Notes: generated from the letters alone by a model not told the origin. Shown: positions 8,487-16,801, counted from the stretch's first letter. The stretch is DNA of 64,000 nucleotides from Desulfotalea sp. (GCA_002733995.1 NVXR01000035.1:62001-126000); one strand, 5' to 3'. Numbers and translations are program-made.

Positions 8487-9314
8487 TTAACGCTGGATCG
8501 GGTCGGCTGCGCTGTTTTCTTCGTCTTTGCGACCAAAGAAGGTCCAGTCGGGAAGCTCTACCTTAGGAAACCATGAGGTGAGTTGTGATCGTGGTGGGTC
8601 TCCCGCTTCAATACGTTGCAACAGCTCTTTTGCTTTGGTGGCTACGCTGGAATCGGGGTACATTCGAAGGAGGTAGTTGATGCGCATTTTTGCCTCATCG
8701 TACTTTGCGCTCCTTGAATAGAACTTAATTACGAAAAACTCATGGTTAGCGAGGAATTCGGATGCGGCTTGGATCTTGGACTTGGCCTCTTCCGTGTAGG
8801 GGGATGAGGGGTATGCTTTGAGCAACTGTCTGAAAAGGGCAATGGATGTTTTTGCCCCCGTTGTGTCCCTATCGATGCGGTCAATCTGTTTGTAGTTACA
8901 CATCGCTTTCTGGAACAAGACATAGGCAATACCTTCGTTGGTTGGATGCCTGTTTTCAAATTCTTCGTAAAGAAGAATTGCTTCTGCGTACCTTCCCAGG
9001 TGGTAGCTGCAGTCAGCCGCTTTCATCTCGGCAAGGGTAGCTTCTTTGCTGAATGGATAGCGGTTGAGTATTTCTTCAAAAAAATCGATGGCAGTAAAAT
9101 ACTTACCAACTGCATAGTCTTCCATACCCTGTTCTATGAGCTTTTTGGCGGGGAGATTAATGTCGCGACTTTCCTGTTCGTTACCATCCTCATCGATGGA
9201 GGTGAAATTAAAGGTGTCTTGTAGCGATGCACATCCGCCCTGCACGAGAAGCGATGTGACGATAACAAAGCCTGCAATTGTTTTAACTAAAAAAGAATGT
9301 CTAAATCCCATCAT
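8487..9314 (-). CDS. bamD: Outer-membrane assembly lipoprotein BamD
   Basis: BamD is an essential lipoprotein of the BAM complex, which folds beta-barrel proteins into the outer membrane. A signal peptide ends in the lipobox LVQGGC, predicting a diacylated N-terminal cysteine. Then come TPR-type repeats (GMEDYAVGKYFTAIDFF, ADCSYHLGRYAEAILLY, and later copies), the scaffold expected for BamD/YfiO. The frame is open to 9458, but residues upstream of MMGFRHSF do not look like a signal peptide, and AGGTCA lies just before two adjacent ATGs (9314 and 9311); 9311 has the better spacing. The length from there is about 275 residues, near the family norm. It lies 19 bp after the trxB stop codon and may be co-transcribed with trxB. 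Confidence 0.9.
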   Translation of the reverse strand: MMGFRHSFLVKTIAGFVIVTSLLVQGGCASLQDTFNFTSIDEDGNEQESRDINLPAKKLIEQGMEDYAVGKYFTAIDFFEEILNRYPFSKEATLAEMKAADCSYHLGRYAEAILLYEEFENRHPTNEGIAYVLFQKAMCNYKQIDRIDRDTTGAKTSIALFRQLLKAYPSSPYTEEAKSKIQAASEFLANHEFFVIKFYSRSAKYDEAKMRINYLLRMYPDSSVATKAKELLQRIEAGDPPRSQLTSWFPKVELPDWTFFGRKDEENSAADPIQR

Positions 9315-9333
9315 TGACCTGTTTGGGCTAAGA

Positions 9334-10263
9334 TTATTTAGAGCTTTGTATGTAGGCTTCAGCAGTGAGTACAGCCACAGCACCTTCGCCGGCGGCATTG
9401 ACAATCTGTCGCACACTTTTACTGCAAATATCTCCGGCAGCAAGGACGCCTGGAACACAGGTATTGGCTTCTATATCTGTAGGGATAAAGCCCCATTTGT
9501 CGGCCTTAAGTTTTTCAAGTGGGAGCTCGTCGGCGTTTGGAGTAACCCCAATGAGCACAAACACGCCTTCGACATCAAGGGTAGATGTGCTGCCATCTCT
9601 TTTGAGAAGGTTGATTCTCTCAACACCTGTTCCACCTTCAATAGAAGTGACTGTAGCGTCCCAGATAAAATCGATTTTCTCATTGGCAAAGGCGACTTCC
9701 TGGAGGATCTTAGTTGCCCGAAGTTCGTCGCGTCTGTGGATTACTGTTACCTTGCTGGCGAATTTTGTAAGGTACTCGGCTTCCTGGATAGCAGTGTTTC
9801 CGCCACCGACTACAGCCACGTGCATATTGCGATAAAAAGGTGCATCACAGGTGCCACAGTAAGAGACTCCCTTGCCGCGCATTTCCTGCTCCCCAGGTAC
9901 ATTGAGGGTGTTGGCACTTGCACCTGTGCAGATAATGAGCGCATCACAGCTGACCTTTTCACCACTATCAAGGTGGAGTATCTTTTTGTCGTTTTGATCA
10001 AGGTCTACTTTGGTGACACATGCGAGCTCAATGTTGAGATCAAACCTTTTGGCATGCTTAGTCATATTCTCAATGAGGTCAAAGCCGGTGATCCCTTCGG
10101 GGAAACCGGGGTAGTTGTCTACCCAGTCAGTGAGTAAAACCTGCCCACCAGGGGCACCTTTTTCAATCAGGACATGGTCGAGTCTGGCTCGCGCGGCATA
10201 GAGGCCTGCAGATAGTCCCGCCGGACCGCCACCTAATATGATGAGTTCGTAGTGTTCTTTCAT
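9334..10263 (-). CDS. trxB: Thioredoxin reductase TrxB
   Basis: A low-molecular-weight flavoprotein of 309 residues that transfers electrons from NAD(P)H through FAD to thioredoxin. The FAD-binding GGGPAGLSAG is at 11-20, the redox pair C136/C139 at YCGTCDAPF and the second dinucleotide-binding GGGNTAIQEA at 153-162. A C-terminal FAD motif (GVLAAGDICSK) is also present. The active site reads CGTC, against CATC in the E. coli enzyme. The nucleotide-binding loop has HRRDELRA, giving two adjacent arginines as in NADPH-using enzymes; coenzyme preference is inference. The partner trxA lies 187 bp upstream on the same strand, separated by a terminator. Confidence 0.97.
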   Translation of the reverse strand: MKEHYELIILGGGPAGLSAGLYAARARLDHVLIEKGAPGGQVLLTDWVDNYPGFPEGITGFDLIENMTKHAKRFDLNIELACVTKVDLDQNDKKILHLDSGEKVSCDALIICTGASANTLNVPGEQEMRGKGVSYCGTCDAPFYRNMHVAVVGGGNTAIQEAEYLTKFASKVTVIHRRDELRATKILQEVAFANEKIDFIWDATVTSIEGGTGVERINLLKRDGSTSTLDVEGVFVLIGVTPNADELPLEKLKADKWGFIPTDIEANTCVPGVLAAGDICSKSVRQIVNAAGEGAVAVLTAEAYIQSSK

Positions 10264-10290
10264 TATGTTTATTTATAGATTGTAACGAAT

Positions 10291-10338
10291 AAAAAAAGCT
10301 GCCTTCAAGAGCTCTAAAATCCATAGGCTGAAGGTAGC
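10291..10338 (-). terminator. Rho-independent terminator between trxA and trxB
   Basis: On the minus strand GCTACCTTCA (10329-10338) pairs with TGAAGGCAGC (10298-10307) with one G-U pair, and is followed directly by seven T residues (10291-10297). It should end trxA transcription, either fully or as an attenuator before trxB. Confidence 0.85.
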
Positions 10339-10449
10339 CAGTACGCAACAGTGCCTTACTCCTGATAACCTGTCATAAAAAACAGGGAATCAAAGAGTAG
10401 TTGAAACGTTGAGAAACGCGAAGCTTTACCCATGGCACCTATGCCGGAG

Positions 10450-10776
10450 TTACTGCGCTTTTTCAATGAGCGCGATAAGCTGGGGTTTGCCGACGGAGCC
10501 TGTGATCTGGTCCACCACTTCACCACCTTTAAAGAGGATGAGGGTAGGGATGGCACGAATGCCAAATTTTCCAGGGGTTTCCGGGTTATCATCAACATTC
10601 ATTTTGGCAATGGTAACCTTCCCGTCGTACTCATTGGCGAGGTCTTCTATCACTGGTCCGATAGCTTTACATGGTCCGCACCACGGTGCCCAAAAATCAA
10701 CGAGGGTTGGTTGCTCAGATTGGATAGTGGTATCAAATTCTGCATCAGTTAATTGCAGGACTTTATCATTTGCCAT
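10450..10776 (-). CDS. trxA: Thioredoxin TrxA
   Basis: A 108-residue classical thioredoxin that reduces protein disulfides in the cytoplasm and is recharged by TrxB. The active site WCGPCK has C33 and C36, and the cis-proline loop reads IRAIPTLILF. The length and the ending GSVGKPQLIALI are standard. AAGGAGT precedes the ATG at 10776 by a good spacing. It is divergent from hemL across a 323 bp gap and is followed by a strong terminator before trxB. Confidence 0.97.
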   Translation of the reverse strand: MANDKVLQLTDAEFDTTIQSEQPTLVDFWAPWCGPCKAIGPVIEDLANEYDGKVTIAKMNVDDNPETPGKFGIRAIPTLILFKGGEVVDQITGSVGKPQLIALIEKAQ

Positions 10777-10859
10777 TGTTTACTCCTTTCATGCGAGATT
10801 TGTTTGGTATGAATTCGGTGGTGAAGATGCCTCCTCGAATGGGTGAGAAGGTTTCGGTT

Positions 10860-10888
10860 ACTTTACCTTTTGCCTAATGTGCTGACAA
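10860..10888 (-). promoter_or_regulatory. Candidate trxA promoter
   Basis: On the minus strand TTGTCA (10883-10888) and TAAAGT (10860-10865) are separated by 17 bp. A start near 10853 would give a leader of about 75 nt before trxA. The -35 is a 5/6 match and the -10 a 4/6 match to consensus. Confidence 0.45.
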
Positions 10889-11067
10889 GAACAAAAAATA
10901 TTGCTTAGACTCGGCAAATTGCCAAAGCTTATGCGATTCCCTACATTGCGCATCAAAAAAAAAAAATCAAGGGTATGAAAAGAAGGACCATGCTATATTG
11001 ATGCTGCTGTTCAGCATTAAAATTATTCCAGCTTGAATATTATATATAAGGTGGATCTATAAACGAG

Positions 11068-11084
11068 GTCAGGCTTAGCCTGAC
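11068..11084 (+). promoter_or_regulatory. Stem-loop just upstream of the hemL ribosome binding site
   Basis: GTCAGGC (11068-11074) pairs exactly with GCCTGAC (11078-11084) around a TTA loop. The Shine-Dalgarno AAAAGGAG begins at 11086, so the helix abuts it and could affect ribosome loading. No known regulatory RNA class fits. Confidence 0.4.
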
Positions 11085-11099
11085 GAAAAGGAGACGGTC

Positions 11100-12392
11100 A
11101 TGGAGCATACACAATCATCCCAACTATTTAAGCAAGCTCAAAAGGTGATTCCCGGGGGAGTAAATAGCCCGGTGCGAGCATGTCGGTCTGTTGGTTGTGA
11201 TCCTGTTTTTATAACAGAGGCAAAGGGTGCGACTCTCACCGATGCTGATGGGAATAAGTACGTGGACTTTGTCGGCTCTTGGGGACCCATGATTGTAGGT
11301 CATGCCCATCCTGAAATAGTTGGTGCCATTCAGAAAACGGCAGAATTGGGTACAAGTTTTGGGGCACCAACTCCCCTAGAAATCGACCTAGCGCAAATGG
11401 TTGTCGAGGCGGTTCCTTCCATTGAAAAAGTCAGGTTTGTAAACTCAGGAACAGAAGCAACCATGAGTGCTGTGCGTTTGGCTCGGGGATATACCGGTAA
11501 AAACATAGTTGTTAAGTTTGATGGTTGTTACCATGGACATGCCGATTCTTTTCTCGTCAAAGCAGGTTCAGGAGTTATCACCCTCGGAATTCCTGGCAGT
11601 CCCGGTGTACCTGATGATATCGTAAAAAATACTATTTCAATACCCTATAATAATGTTGAGGTACTGGAGAAAACCCTTCGAGATAAACAACAGGACATCG
11701 CCTGTGTTATCGTAGAGCCTGTCGCCGGGAATATGGGTTGTGTTCCCCCCGCCGCTGGTTTTTTGCAAGCAATGAGAAAACTAACCAGTGAGCTCGGTAT
11801 TGTACTTATTTTCGATGAGGTGATCACTGGATTCAGGCTTAGTTATGGTGGGGCACAGGAATATTACAATGTCACCCCTGACTTGACCTGCCTTGGAAAA
11901 ATTATTGGTGGTGGTTTACCAGTCGGAGCCTATGGTGGAAAGGCCGAGATCATGAACGAGGTCGCACCTGATGGCCCGGTGTATCAAGCGGGTACTCTCG
12001 CCGGTAATCCTTTGGCCATGGTCGCAGGCGTCGCAACGCTTCGACTCTTGCAGAGACCGGATTTTCATAAAGACCTTGAAAGTAAAGCTGCGGAGTATAG
12101 TGAAAGGTTGCAAACTGTGGCTAAGAAAACAGGAGTTCCAGTTCATCTCAATAGAGTTGGCAGCATTATGACCGGTTTTTTTACGACAGTACCTGTGACA
12201 GACTATGACTCAGCGATGAAGGCAGATGTGTCGCGGTACGCTGTGCATTATCGGCAGATGTTAGGTCAAGGGATTTATCTCGCGCCGTCACAGTTTGAGG
12301 TTGCTTTTATATCCGACGCACAGACGGAAAAGGACCTCGATAAAGCGATTAAAATGACTGAATGGTCATTCAAAAAAATGCTCGAAATGTGA
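11100..12392 (+). CDS. hemL: Glutamate-1-semialdehyde 2,1-aminomutase HemL
   Basis: A PLP-dependent aminomutase that converts glutamate-1-semialdehyde to 5-aminolevulinate, the C5 entry to tetrapyrroles (heme and siroheme; siroheme is needed by dissimilatory sulfite reductase). The 430-residue length is standard. Seen are VIPGGVNSPVRA near the N-terminus, the PLP phosphate site NSGTEATMSA, YHGHAD, FDEVITGFR with the PLP-ring aspartate and the Schiff-base lysine K267 in LGKIIGGGLP. A strong AAAAGGAG lies 6 nt before the ATG. It is followed after 85 bp by the F0 genes in the same direction; whether they share a transcript is unclear. Confidence 0.98.
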   Translation: MEHTQSSQLFKQAQKVIPGGVNSPVRACRSVGCDPVFITEAKGATLTDADGNKYVDFVGSWGPMIVGHAHPEIVGAIQKTAELGTSFGAPTPLEIDLAQMVVEAVPSIEKVRFVNSGTEATMSAVRLARGYTGKNIVVKFDGCYHGHADSFLVKAGSGVITLGIPGSPGVPDDIVKNTISIPYNNVEVLEKTLRDKQQDIACVIVEPVAGNMGCVPPAAGFLQAMRKLTSELGIVLIFDEVITGFRLSYGGAQEYYNVTPDLTCLGKIIGGGLPVGAYGGKAEIMNEVAPDGPVYQAGTLAGNPLAMVAGVATLRLLQRPDFHKDLESKAAEYSERLQTVAKKTGVPVHLNRVGSIMTGFFTTVPVTDYDSAMKADVSRYAVHYRQMLGQGIYLAPSQFEVAFISDAQTEKDLDKAIKMTEWSFKKMLEM

Positions 12393-12477
12393 AAATTCAT
12401 TGACTATATCAGGGAGTCGTGATATCAAAGTCCGTTATGTTCTGTGAATTGGTAGTACTAAAAAGCGGGTGAATTAA

Positions 12478-12729
12478 ATGTCAGACGTAAAAAAAGAATT
12501 TGTTCATCTGCTTGCCAATTATGGGCACATTGGATTTACCTTTGCAGCTGCTATTTTAATTGGCTTGGGTGGCGGTATTTATCTCGACCAGAAAGTTTTT
12601 GATGGGCGTACCGCCCCGTGGTTGACCTTCATCGGTCTCGCTTTTGGTATCGCAGCAGCGTATAAATCCCTGTTCGAAATTATTTGGATCAATAAGGATA
12701 CCGATGATAAGAAGGATCAAAGTAAATAG
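12478..12729 (+). CDS. atpZ: AtpZ/AtpI-family ATP synthase accessory protein
   Basis: An 83-residue protein with two predicted membrane helices (about 18-36 and 48-68) around a glycine-rich turn (IGLGGGIYLDQKV). This is the pattern of the 'ATPase gene 1'/AtpZ family found at the head of F-type ATPase operons. It is proposed to help c-ring assembly or Mg2+ uptake with AtpI. The C-terminal tail is highly charged (KDTDDKKDQSK). It is the first gene of the F0 cluster and is followed at once by atpI. Confidence 0.85.
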   Translation: MSDVKKEFVHLLANYGHIGFTFAAAILIGLGGGIYLDQKVFDGRTAPWLTFIGLAFGIAAAYKSLFEIIWINKDTDDKKDQSK

Positions 12730-12737
12730 AGGATGGT

Positions 12738-13157
12738 TTGACTGAAGGCTCGTTGTCACTTGAAACAATGCAGGTTGAAGGCGGAATTATCCTCGCGGTA
12801 ATGACACTTGCAGCAGCGATATTCGTGTCTCTCTTGTTTGCCTGGTCCATTTTGGTCGGTGGGGTTATCTCGATGTGTAGTTTTTGGATTGCCGGTAAAG
12901 GGGTCTTTAAGCTCGTCGAGTCTGTAACTTCTATTGGAGCCCTTGATGACCGAAAAAAACAGAGTCAGCAGGAACAGAGAGGTTACCTGCTTCGATTTTG
13001 GTTGCGAATTATAATTATAGGTATTGTACTGATGTTCCTTATTAAAGGGCAAATGGTCAATATCTTTGGCTTGATTTTAGGTTTGTCAACGGTGGTACTT
13101 ACAGTCGCTTTTATTTCGATAAGGGTGACCTGGGACTACTTCTTCAGAGGGAGGTAA
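12738..13157 (+). CDS. atpI: ATP synthase protein I (AtpI-like)
   Basis: A 139-residue membrane protein with four likely helices, two near 17-62 and two near 92-132, matching the ATP synthase I family that helps assemble the c-ring. The chosen start is a TTG at 12738, 5 nt after GAGG overlapping the end of atpZ; an ATG at 12768 would give a protein ten residues shorter. The position between atpZ and atpB supports the assignment. Sequence conservation in this family is low, so the call rests on topology and context. Confidence 0.75.
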   Translation: MTEGSLSLETMQVEGGIILAVMTLAAAIFVSLLFAWSILVGGVISMCSFWIAGKGVFKLVESVTSIGALDDRKKQSQQEQRGYLLRFWLRIIIIGIVLMFLIKGQMVNIFGLILGLSTVVLTVAFISIRVTWDYFFRGR

Positions 13158-13165
13158 AAGGCGTT

Positions 13166-13888
13166 ATGGAACATCCGATACTATTTATTTCAATTATTCT
13201 CGAAAAACTGGGGCTGCCGGTCCCCCACGGCCCTGTCGGGCATACGTTACTCGAACAGTTTTGTGCGCCGTACATGACGTACACTTGGCTGGTGATGGCG
13301 TTTTTGTTTCTGGTATCTAAGCTTACATTGGGGAATCTTGAAATGATTCCTGGTAAGGGACAGAATTTCTGGGAACTCGTTATTGGTGGAATGGATACCT
13401 TCTTTTGTGATAATATGGGAAGGGAAATGACGGACAAACTATTCCCTATGATCGCAACATTTGCTCTGTATATTGCTGTTGCAAATCTCATCGGTCTTAT
13501 TCCTGGCTTCATGTCTCCAACCTCTAGTCTAAATACTACCCTTGCCCTTACTGTTATTGTTTGGTTTACTCATCATATCATTGGTTTTAGGGCCCATGGA
13601 TTGAGTTATTATAAGCATTTCATTGGACCAGTGTGGTGGCTCATACCGCTTTTATTGCCAATTGAGATCATCAGTAACTTTGCAAGACTTCTCTCTCTTT
13701 CCATTCGTTTGTTCGGAAATATTATGGCTAAAGAGACTTTACTTGCGATTCTATTCATGCTTGCTGGTGGCTTCTTCGCACCATTGCCGATTATGATACT
13801 CGGTGTTCTGGTTTCCGTTGTACAGGCAATGGTTTTTGTTTTGTTGACCGTTGTGTACTTTGCTCAGGCCCAGGAACATGCACATTAA
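13166..13888 (+). CDS. atpB: F0 ATP synthase subunit a (AtpB)
   Basis: Subunit a forms the ion half-channels next to the c-ring. The 240-residue chain is strongly hydrophobic with five to six helices and carries the essential arginine in helix 4 (LLSLSIRLFGNIMAKE). The segment NLIGLIPGF with following PTSSLNTTLAL is also typical. The ribosome site GGGAGG precedes the ATG at 13166 closely. It sits between atpI and atpE in the F0 cluster. Confidence 0.97.
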   Translation: MEHPILFISIILEKLGLPVPHGPVGHTLLEQFCAPYMTYTWLVMAFLFLVSKLTLGNLEMIPGKGQNFWELVIGGMDTFFCDNMGREMTDKLFPMIATFALYIAVANLIGLIPGFMSPTSSLNTTLALTVIVWFTHHIIGFRAHGLSYYKHFIGPVWWLIPLLLPIEIISNFARLLSLSIRLFGNIMAKETLLAILFMLAGGFFAPLPIMILGVLVSVVQAMVFVLLTVVYFAQAQEHAH

Positions 13889-14087
13889 CATGGGAGCTGT
13901 TGGACCTTGGTTCAGCGTCTATTTCCTGTGTAGTAGTGTACAGATTGTTTGCTGTCATAAGACAAAAAAATAATCTGCAGAAAGCATTTATTCCCGCTTA
14001 TATCCCGTTTATTCGGGTTAGATAATAATGTAGCAGTAAAGAAATTAAGAAGAAGGCCAAACTCAAAACATTTTTAAGGAGAAAACA

Positions 14088-14339
14088 ATGGAAGGAAATC
14101 TTCAGTTAGCTTTGATTTGTATCGGTGCAGCTCTTTCAATCGGTCTTGCAGGTCTTGGAGCTGGTATCGGCATCGGTTCTGTTGGTAACGGTGCTTGTCA
14201 GGGTCTTGCTCGTAACCCAGAAGTACAGCCTAAGCTCATGGTTTTCATGATTCTTGGTATGGCTCTTGCTGAGTCTGTTGCTATTTACGGACTGGTTATT
14301 TCTTTGATTCTTCTCTATGCAAATCCATTGCTCGGATAA
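14088..14339 (+). CDS. atpE: F0 ATP synthase subunit c (AtpE)
   Basis: An 83-residue hairpin of two membrane helices joined by the polar loop ARNPEVQ; many copies form the rotating ring. The ion-carrying glutamate is in ALAESVAIYGLVI of helix 2. Helix 1 is glycine-rich (GLAGLGAGIGIGSVG). The position equal to Gln32 of the sodium-type c subunit of Ilyobacter is isoleucine, which argues for proton coupling, although Ser and Tyr after the glutamate are kept. A clear AAGGAG precedes the ATG. About 200 bp separate it from atpB, and a strong terminator follows. Confidence 0.98.
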   Translation: MEGNLQLALICIGAALSIGLAGLGAGIGIGSVGNGACQGLARNPEVQPKLMVFMILGMALAESVAIYGLVISLILLYANPLLG

Positions 14340-14377
14340 GAATGTAAAAGAAGTTACGGTTGTTTTTTGATCGTTGA

Positions 14378-14414
14378 GGGGGACTGCAGATTTTCTGCAG
14401 TCCCCCTTTTTTTT
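14378..14414 (+). terminator. Rho-independent terminator after atpE
   Basis: GGGGGACTGCAG (14378-14389) pairs perfectly with CTGCAGTCCCCC (14395-14406) around a 5-nt loop, followed by eight T residues. It closes the F0 cluster. Confidence 0.95.
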
Positions 14415-14443
14415 GTTGATCGTTTAGCGAAGGTATTTAGATG

Positions 14444-14650
14444 TTCCGTTTGTTTGCCTCTGGTGCGTTAGAAGTGTGAGGTGGCTTAAAAGTGCGAGAA
14501 GTCTCTGGACGACTGTGTAAAGAGGCTTTAAGGTAACGGAAACGACGTGGTTCGGTGGATCCGCGTCCCCCCTAACGGGATTCAAATTAAAAAAGACTAT
14601 TTACTTCAAGGGTGAGCCCTTGGCAGATGCCATGGTGTTTTTTATTTTGC
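14444..14650 (+). ncRNA. Candidate structured leader RNA with terminator-like end
   Basis: The gap from 14415 to 14689 has no ORF but several nested pairings. TTCCGTT (14444-14450) pairs with AACGGAA (14535-14541), and GCCTCT (14456-14461) with AGAGGC (14521-14526), closing a 59-nt domain. GACGTGG (14544-14550) pairs with CCGCGTC (14561-14567). CAAGGG (14607-14612) pairs with CCCTTG (14617-14622), which competes with a second hairpin (CCTTGGC with GCCATGG) followed by TGTTTTTTATTTT. Such a switch between hairpins resembles an attenuator or riboswitch ahead of the nucleoside phosphorylase gene. I recognise no known class, and transcription is not shown. Confidence 0.35.
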
Positions 14651-14689
14651 ATACCAAAGATACAGGAATGAATAGTAAAGGTCATCTCT

Positions 14690-15430
14690 ATGAATGATAC
14701 CCGTGATTCTGACATCATTATTTCACCCCAGAAAAATAAGAATGAAAAAGAGATCCCAGCAGAGGGGATATTTTTTGTTAATCCAACTGAAGCAACTCTA
14801 GAGATGGGTGAAATGAAACGGCTAAAGTCCGAATCACGTTTTCTCTTTAACTCCCAGCTTTACCTCCGAGATGAAACTAAATTTATAGCAGGTCCTGCTA
14901 TTGGGGCACCCATGGCCGCTCTCACCATGGAAAAACTCATTGCTTTAGGAGCAAAACGAATTATCCTGTTTGGCTGGTGTGGCGCACTCTCAAGGGATCT
15001 TCATATCGGTGATGTTTTGGTTCCACATCTTGCCTTATCGGGAGAAGGGACCTCGGAGTATTACTCTACGGAAGAACAGCAAGCGGGCCCTGATGAAGGT
15101 TTAAGGGGCAAGGTCGTGGATCTGTTTGCGGCAAATGAAGTCGAGACGCATGACGGATGTGTCTGGTCAACGGATGCGGTATATCGGGAAAAAAGAAGTG
15201 TGTTGACAGGCCTGCACAAAAGAGGCGTCAGTGCGATTGATATGGAATATTCGGCTCTATGTAGTGTGGCAAAGTTTAGAGGTATTGAATTTGCTGCCGT
15301 ACTTGTTGTCTCAGACGAAATTTGGGGAAAGTCGTGGCGTCCTGGCTTTTCAAGCAAAGTGTTTAAAAAAAAATCAGCTCTAGCCCGTCAGCTGTTGATC
15401 AATAATAATATCGGTATGCAGGAGAAATAA
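14690..15430 (+). CDS. Nucleoside phosphorylase family protein
   Basis: A 246-residue protein of the PNP/UDP phosphorylase superfamily, which splits nucleosides into base and sugar phosphate or hydrolyses them. Recognisable parts are AGPAIGAPMAALTMEKL, the glycine-rich LFGWCGALSRDLHIGDVLVP and the nucleoside-binding SAIDMEYSALCSVA, where Met-Glu contacts the ribose. The closest look is to uridine phosphorylase-type enzymes, but the base specificity cannot be told; a salvage or futalosine-type role is possible. Its stop codon overlaps the rimO start (TAATG), so the two are likely translated from one transcript. The upstream region may hold a structured leader. Confidence 0.85.
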   Translation: MNDTRDSDIIISPQKNKNEKEIPAEGIFFVNPTEATLEMGEMKRLKSESRFLFNSQLYLRDETKFIAGPAIGAPMAALTMEKLIALGAKRIILFGWCGALSRDLHIGDVLVPHLALSGEGTSEYYSTEEQQAGPDEGLRGKVVDLFAANEVETHDGCVWSTDAVYREKRSVLTGLHKRGVSAIDMEYSALCSVAKFRGIEFAAVLVVSDEIWGKSWRPGFSSKVFKKKSALARQLLINNNIGMQEK

Positions 15431-16764
15431 TGGCAGGTTCTTTTCATTTAATTAGTCTTGGTTGTGCAAAAAATTTAGTCGATTCGGAAGTAATGCTCGG
15501 AGCACTTGCGGCCGGGGGATATACCTTTGAAGCTGAAATCTTGGATGCGGATTTTCTCATCGTTAATACCTGCGGTTTCATTCAACCAGCTGTTGAAGAG
15601 GCCATTTCGGAAATATTTGAGCTGGTGGCAATAAAGGAAGAATATCCTGGCAAAAAAATCGTAGTCGTCGGCTGTTTTGTGCAACGATATGGTAGCAGTC
15701 TGGTTACTGAATTACCGGAGGTAGATCTCTTTGTTGGCACGGAGGGGCCGACCCAGCTCGCTCAATTGCTCGACGATCTTCTTGCGGGAACCCTCCCTGG
15801 CAAGGTTGTTATTCCGGATACGTTTCTTATGCAAAGCAGTAGTCCAAGGTTGCTTTCTGCCCCCCACTACAGCGCATGGCTTAAGATCACCGAGGGGTGT
15901 GATAACAGATGCTCCTACTGTATGATTCCAAGTATCAGAGGCCGGTTGAGGAGTAGGGAGGGGGATGACTTGGTACAAGAGGCCCAGCAGCTTGAGAAAC
16001 GAGGCGTCAAGGAATTGTCTTTAATCGCACAAGATAGTACAGCCTATGGCAATGATCTTGGAAGTAATGATAATTTACACAATCTCATGCGAGCGCTTCT
16101 TGATAAGACCAGCATACCCTGGTTTCGTCTTCTCTATCTGTATCCCACCACAGTGACCGATACCCTGCTCGATCTTATGGCGGCAAGTGATCGGATTGTT
16201 CCCTATTTGGATATTCCTTTCCAGCATGTTAATAACCGGATATTGGGGCTCATGAACCGGTCTTATGGGTATGAGCAGCTGGTATCTCTTGTTGAAAAAA
16301 TACGCAGTAAAATTCCTGGCATCGCAATTCGAACTACTTTTCTCGTTGGTTTTCCCGGGGAAACGGAGGCTGATTTCTTAGAGATTGACAGCTTTATGAA
16401 ACAGATGCGACTCGATCATGTTGGTGTCTTTCCCTATGCAAATGAAGCCGGTTGTCCTTCCGAGCATTATCCCAATCAGGTTGAGGATGAAGTAAAAAAT
16501 CAAAGAAAAGACCATTTGCTTGAAATTCAGTCCTCTATCTCGGCAGATATTCAGAAAAAATATATCGGTAAAACTCTTCCTGTGATAGTAGAGGGCGTCT
16601 CTTCTGAGACGGATCTGCTCCTTGAGGGACGAACACAATTTCAGGCTCCAGAGGTTGATGGGTGTGTATACATCAATGATGGTAATGCCCGTGCTGGTGA
16701 TATTGTGAATGTGGAGATAACCGATGCGCAGATATACGATCTTGTTGGTGGAATAGTACAATAA
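15430..16764 (+). CDS. rimO: Ribosomal protein S12 methylthiotransferase RimO
   Basis: A radical SAM enzyme that adds a methylthio group to the conserved aspartate of ribosomal protein S12. The 444 residues include the N-terminal cluster-binding domain with C12, C48 and C82 (LGCAKNLVDSE, NTCGF, VGCFVQRYG), the radical SAM triad C157, C161 and C164 in EGCDNRCSYCMIP, and a C-terminal TRAM domain from about 375. LGCAKNLVDSE is typical of RimO rather than MiaB. Translation is probably coupled to the nucleoside phosphorylase, whose stop overlaps the ATG. A bidirectional terminator follows. Confidence 0.97.
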   Translation: MAGSFHLISLGCAKNLVDSEVMLGALAAGGYTFEAEILDADFLIVNTCGFIQPAVEEAISEIFELVAIKEEYPGKKIVVVGCFVQRYGSSLVTELPEVDLFVGTEGPTQLAQLLDDLLAGTLPGKVVIPDTFLMQSSSPRLLSAPHYSAWLKITEGCDNRCSYCMIPSIRGRLRSREGDDLVQEAQQLEKRGVKELSLIAQDSTAYGNDLGSNDNLHNLMRALLDKTSIPWFRLLYLYPTTVTDTLLDLMAASDRIVPYLDIPFQHVNNRILGLMNRSYGYEQLVSLVEKIRSKIPGIAIRTTFLVGFPGETEADFLEIDSFMKQMRLDHVGVFPYANEAGCPSEHYPNQVEDEVKNQRKDHLLEIQSSISADIQKKYIGKTLPVIVEGVSSETDLLLEGRTQFQAPEVDGCVYINDGNARAGDIVNVEITDAQIYDLVGGIVQ

Positions 16765-16801
16765 CAAAGAAAAGCACGAAAATAGTTTTGGGCATAAAAA
16801 T

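Larger units (their letters stand above)
10777..11099. other. Intergenic region between divergent trxA and hemL
   Basis: A 323 bp gap without an ORF of credible quality. It holds a candidate trxA promoter, a run of A residues near 10957-10968, AT-rich DNA around 11035-11050 (TATTATATATAAGG, possible hemL promoter core) and a small stem-loop just before the hemL ribosome binding site. Confidence 0.6.

Noticed and set aside
9136..10137. 333-codon plus-strand open frame
   Set aside because: It lies antisense to trxB and the end of bamD, both certain; no domain is recognisable in its translation.
10950..10975. Homopolymeric A run as a phase-variable tract
   Set aside because: It lies in a non-coding region outside the recognised promoter elements, so a phase-switching role is not supported.
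14415..14689. 6S RNA, tmRNA, SRP RNA or RNase P RNA in the gap after atpE
   Set aside because: None of the conserved cores of these RNAs is present, so it is listed only as an unassigned structured leader.
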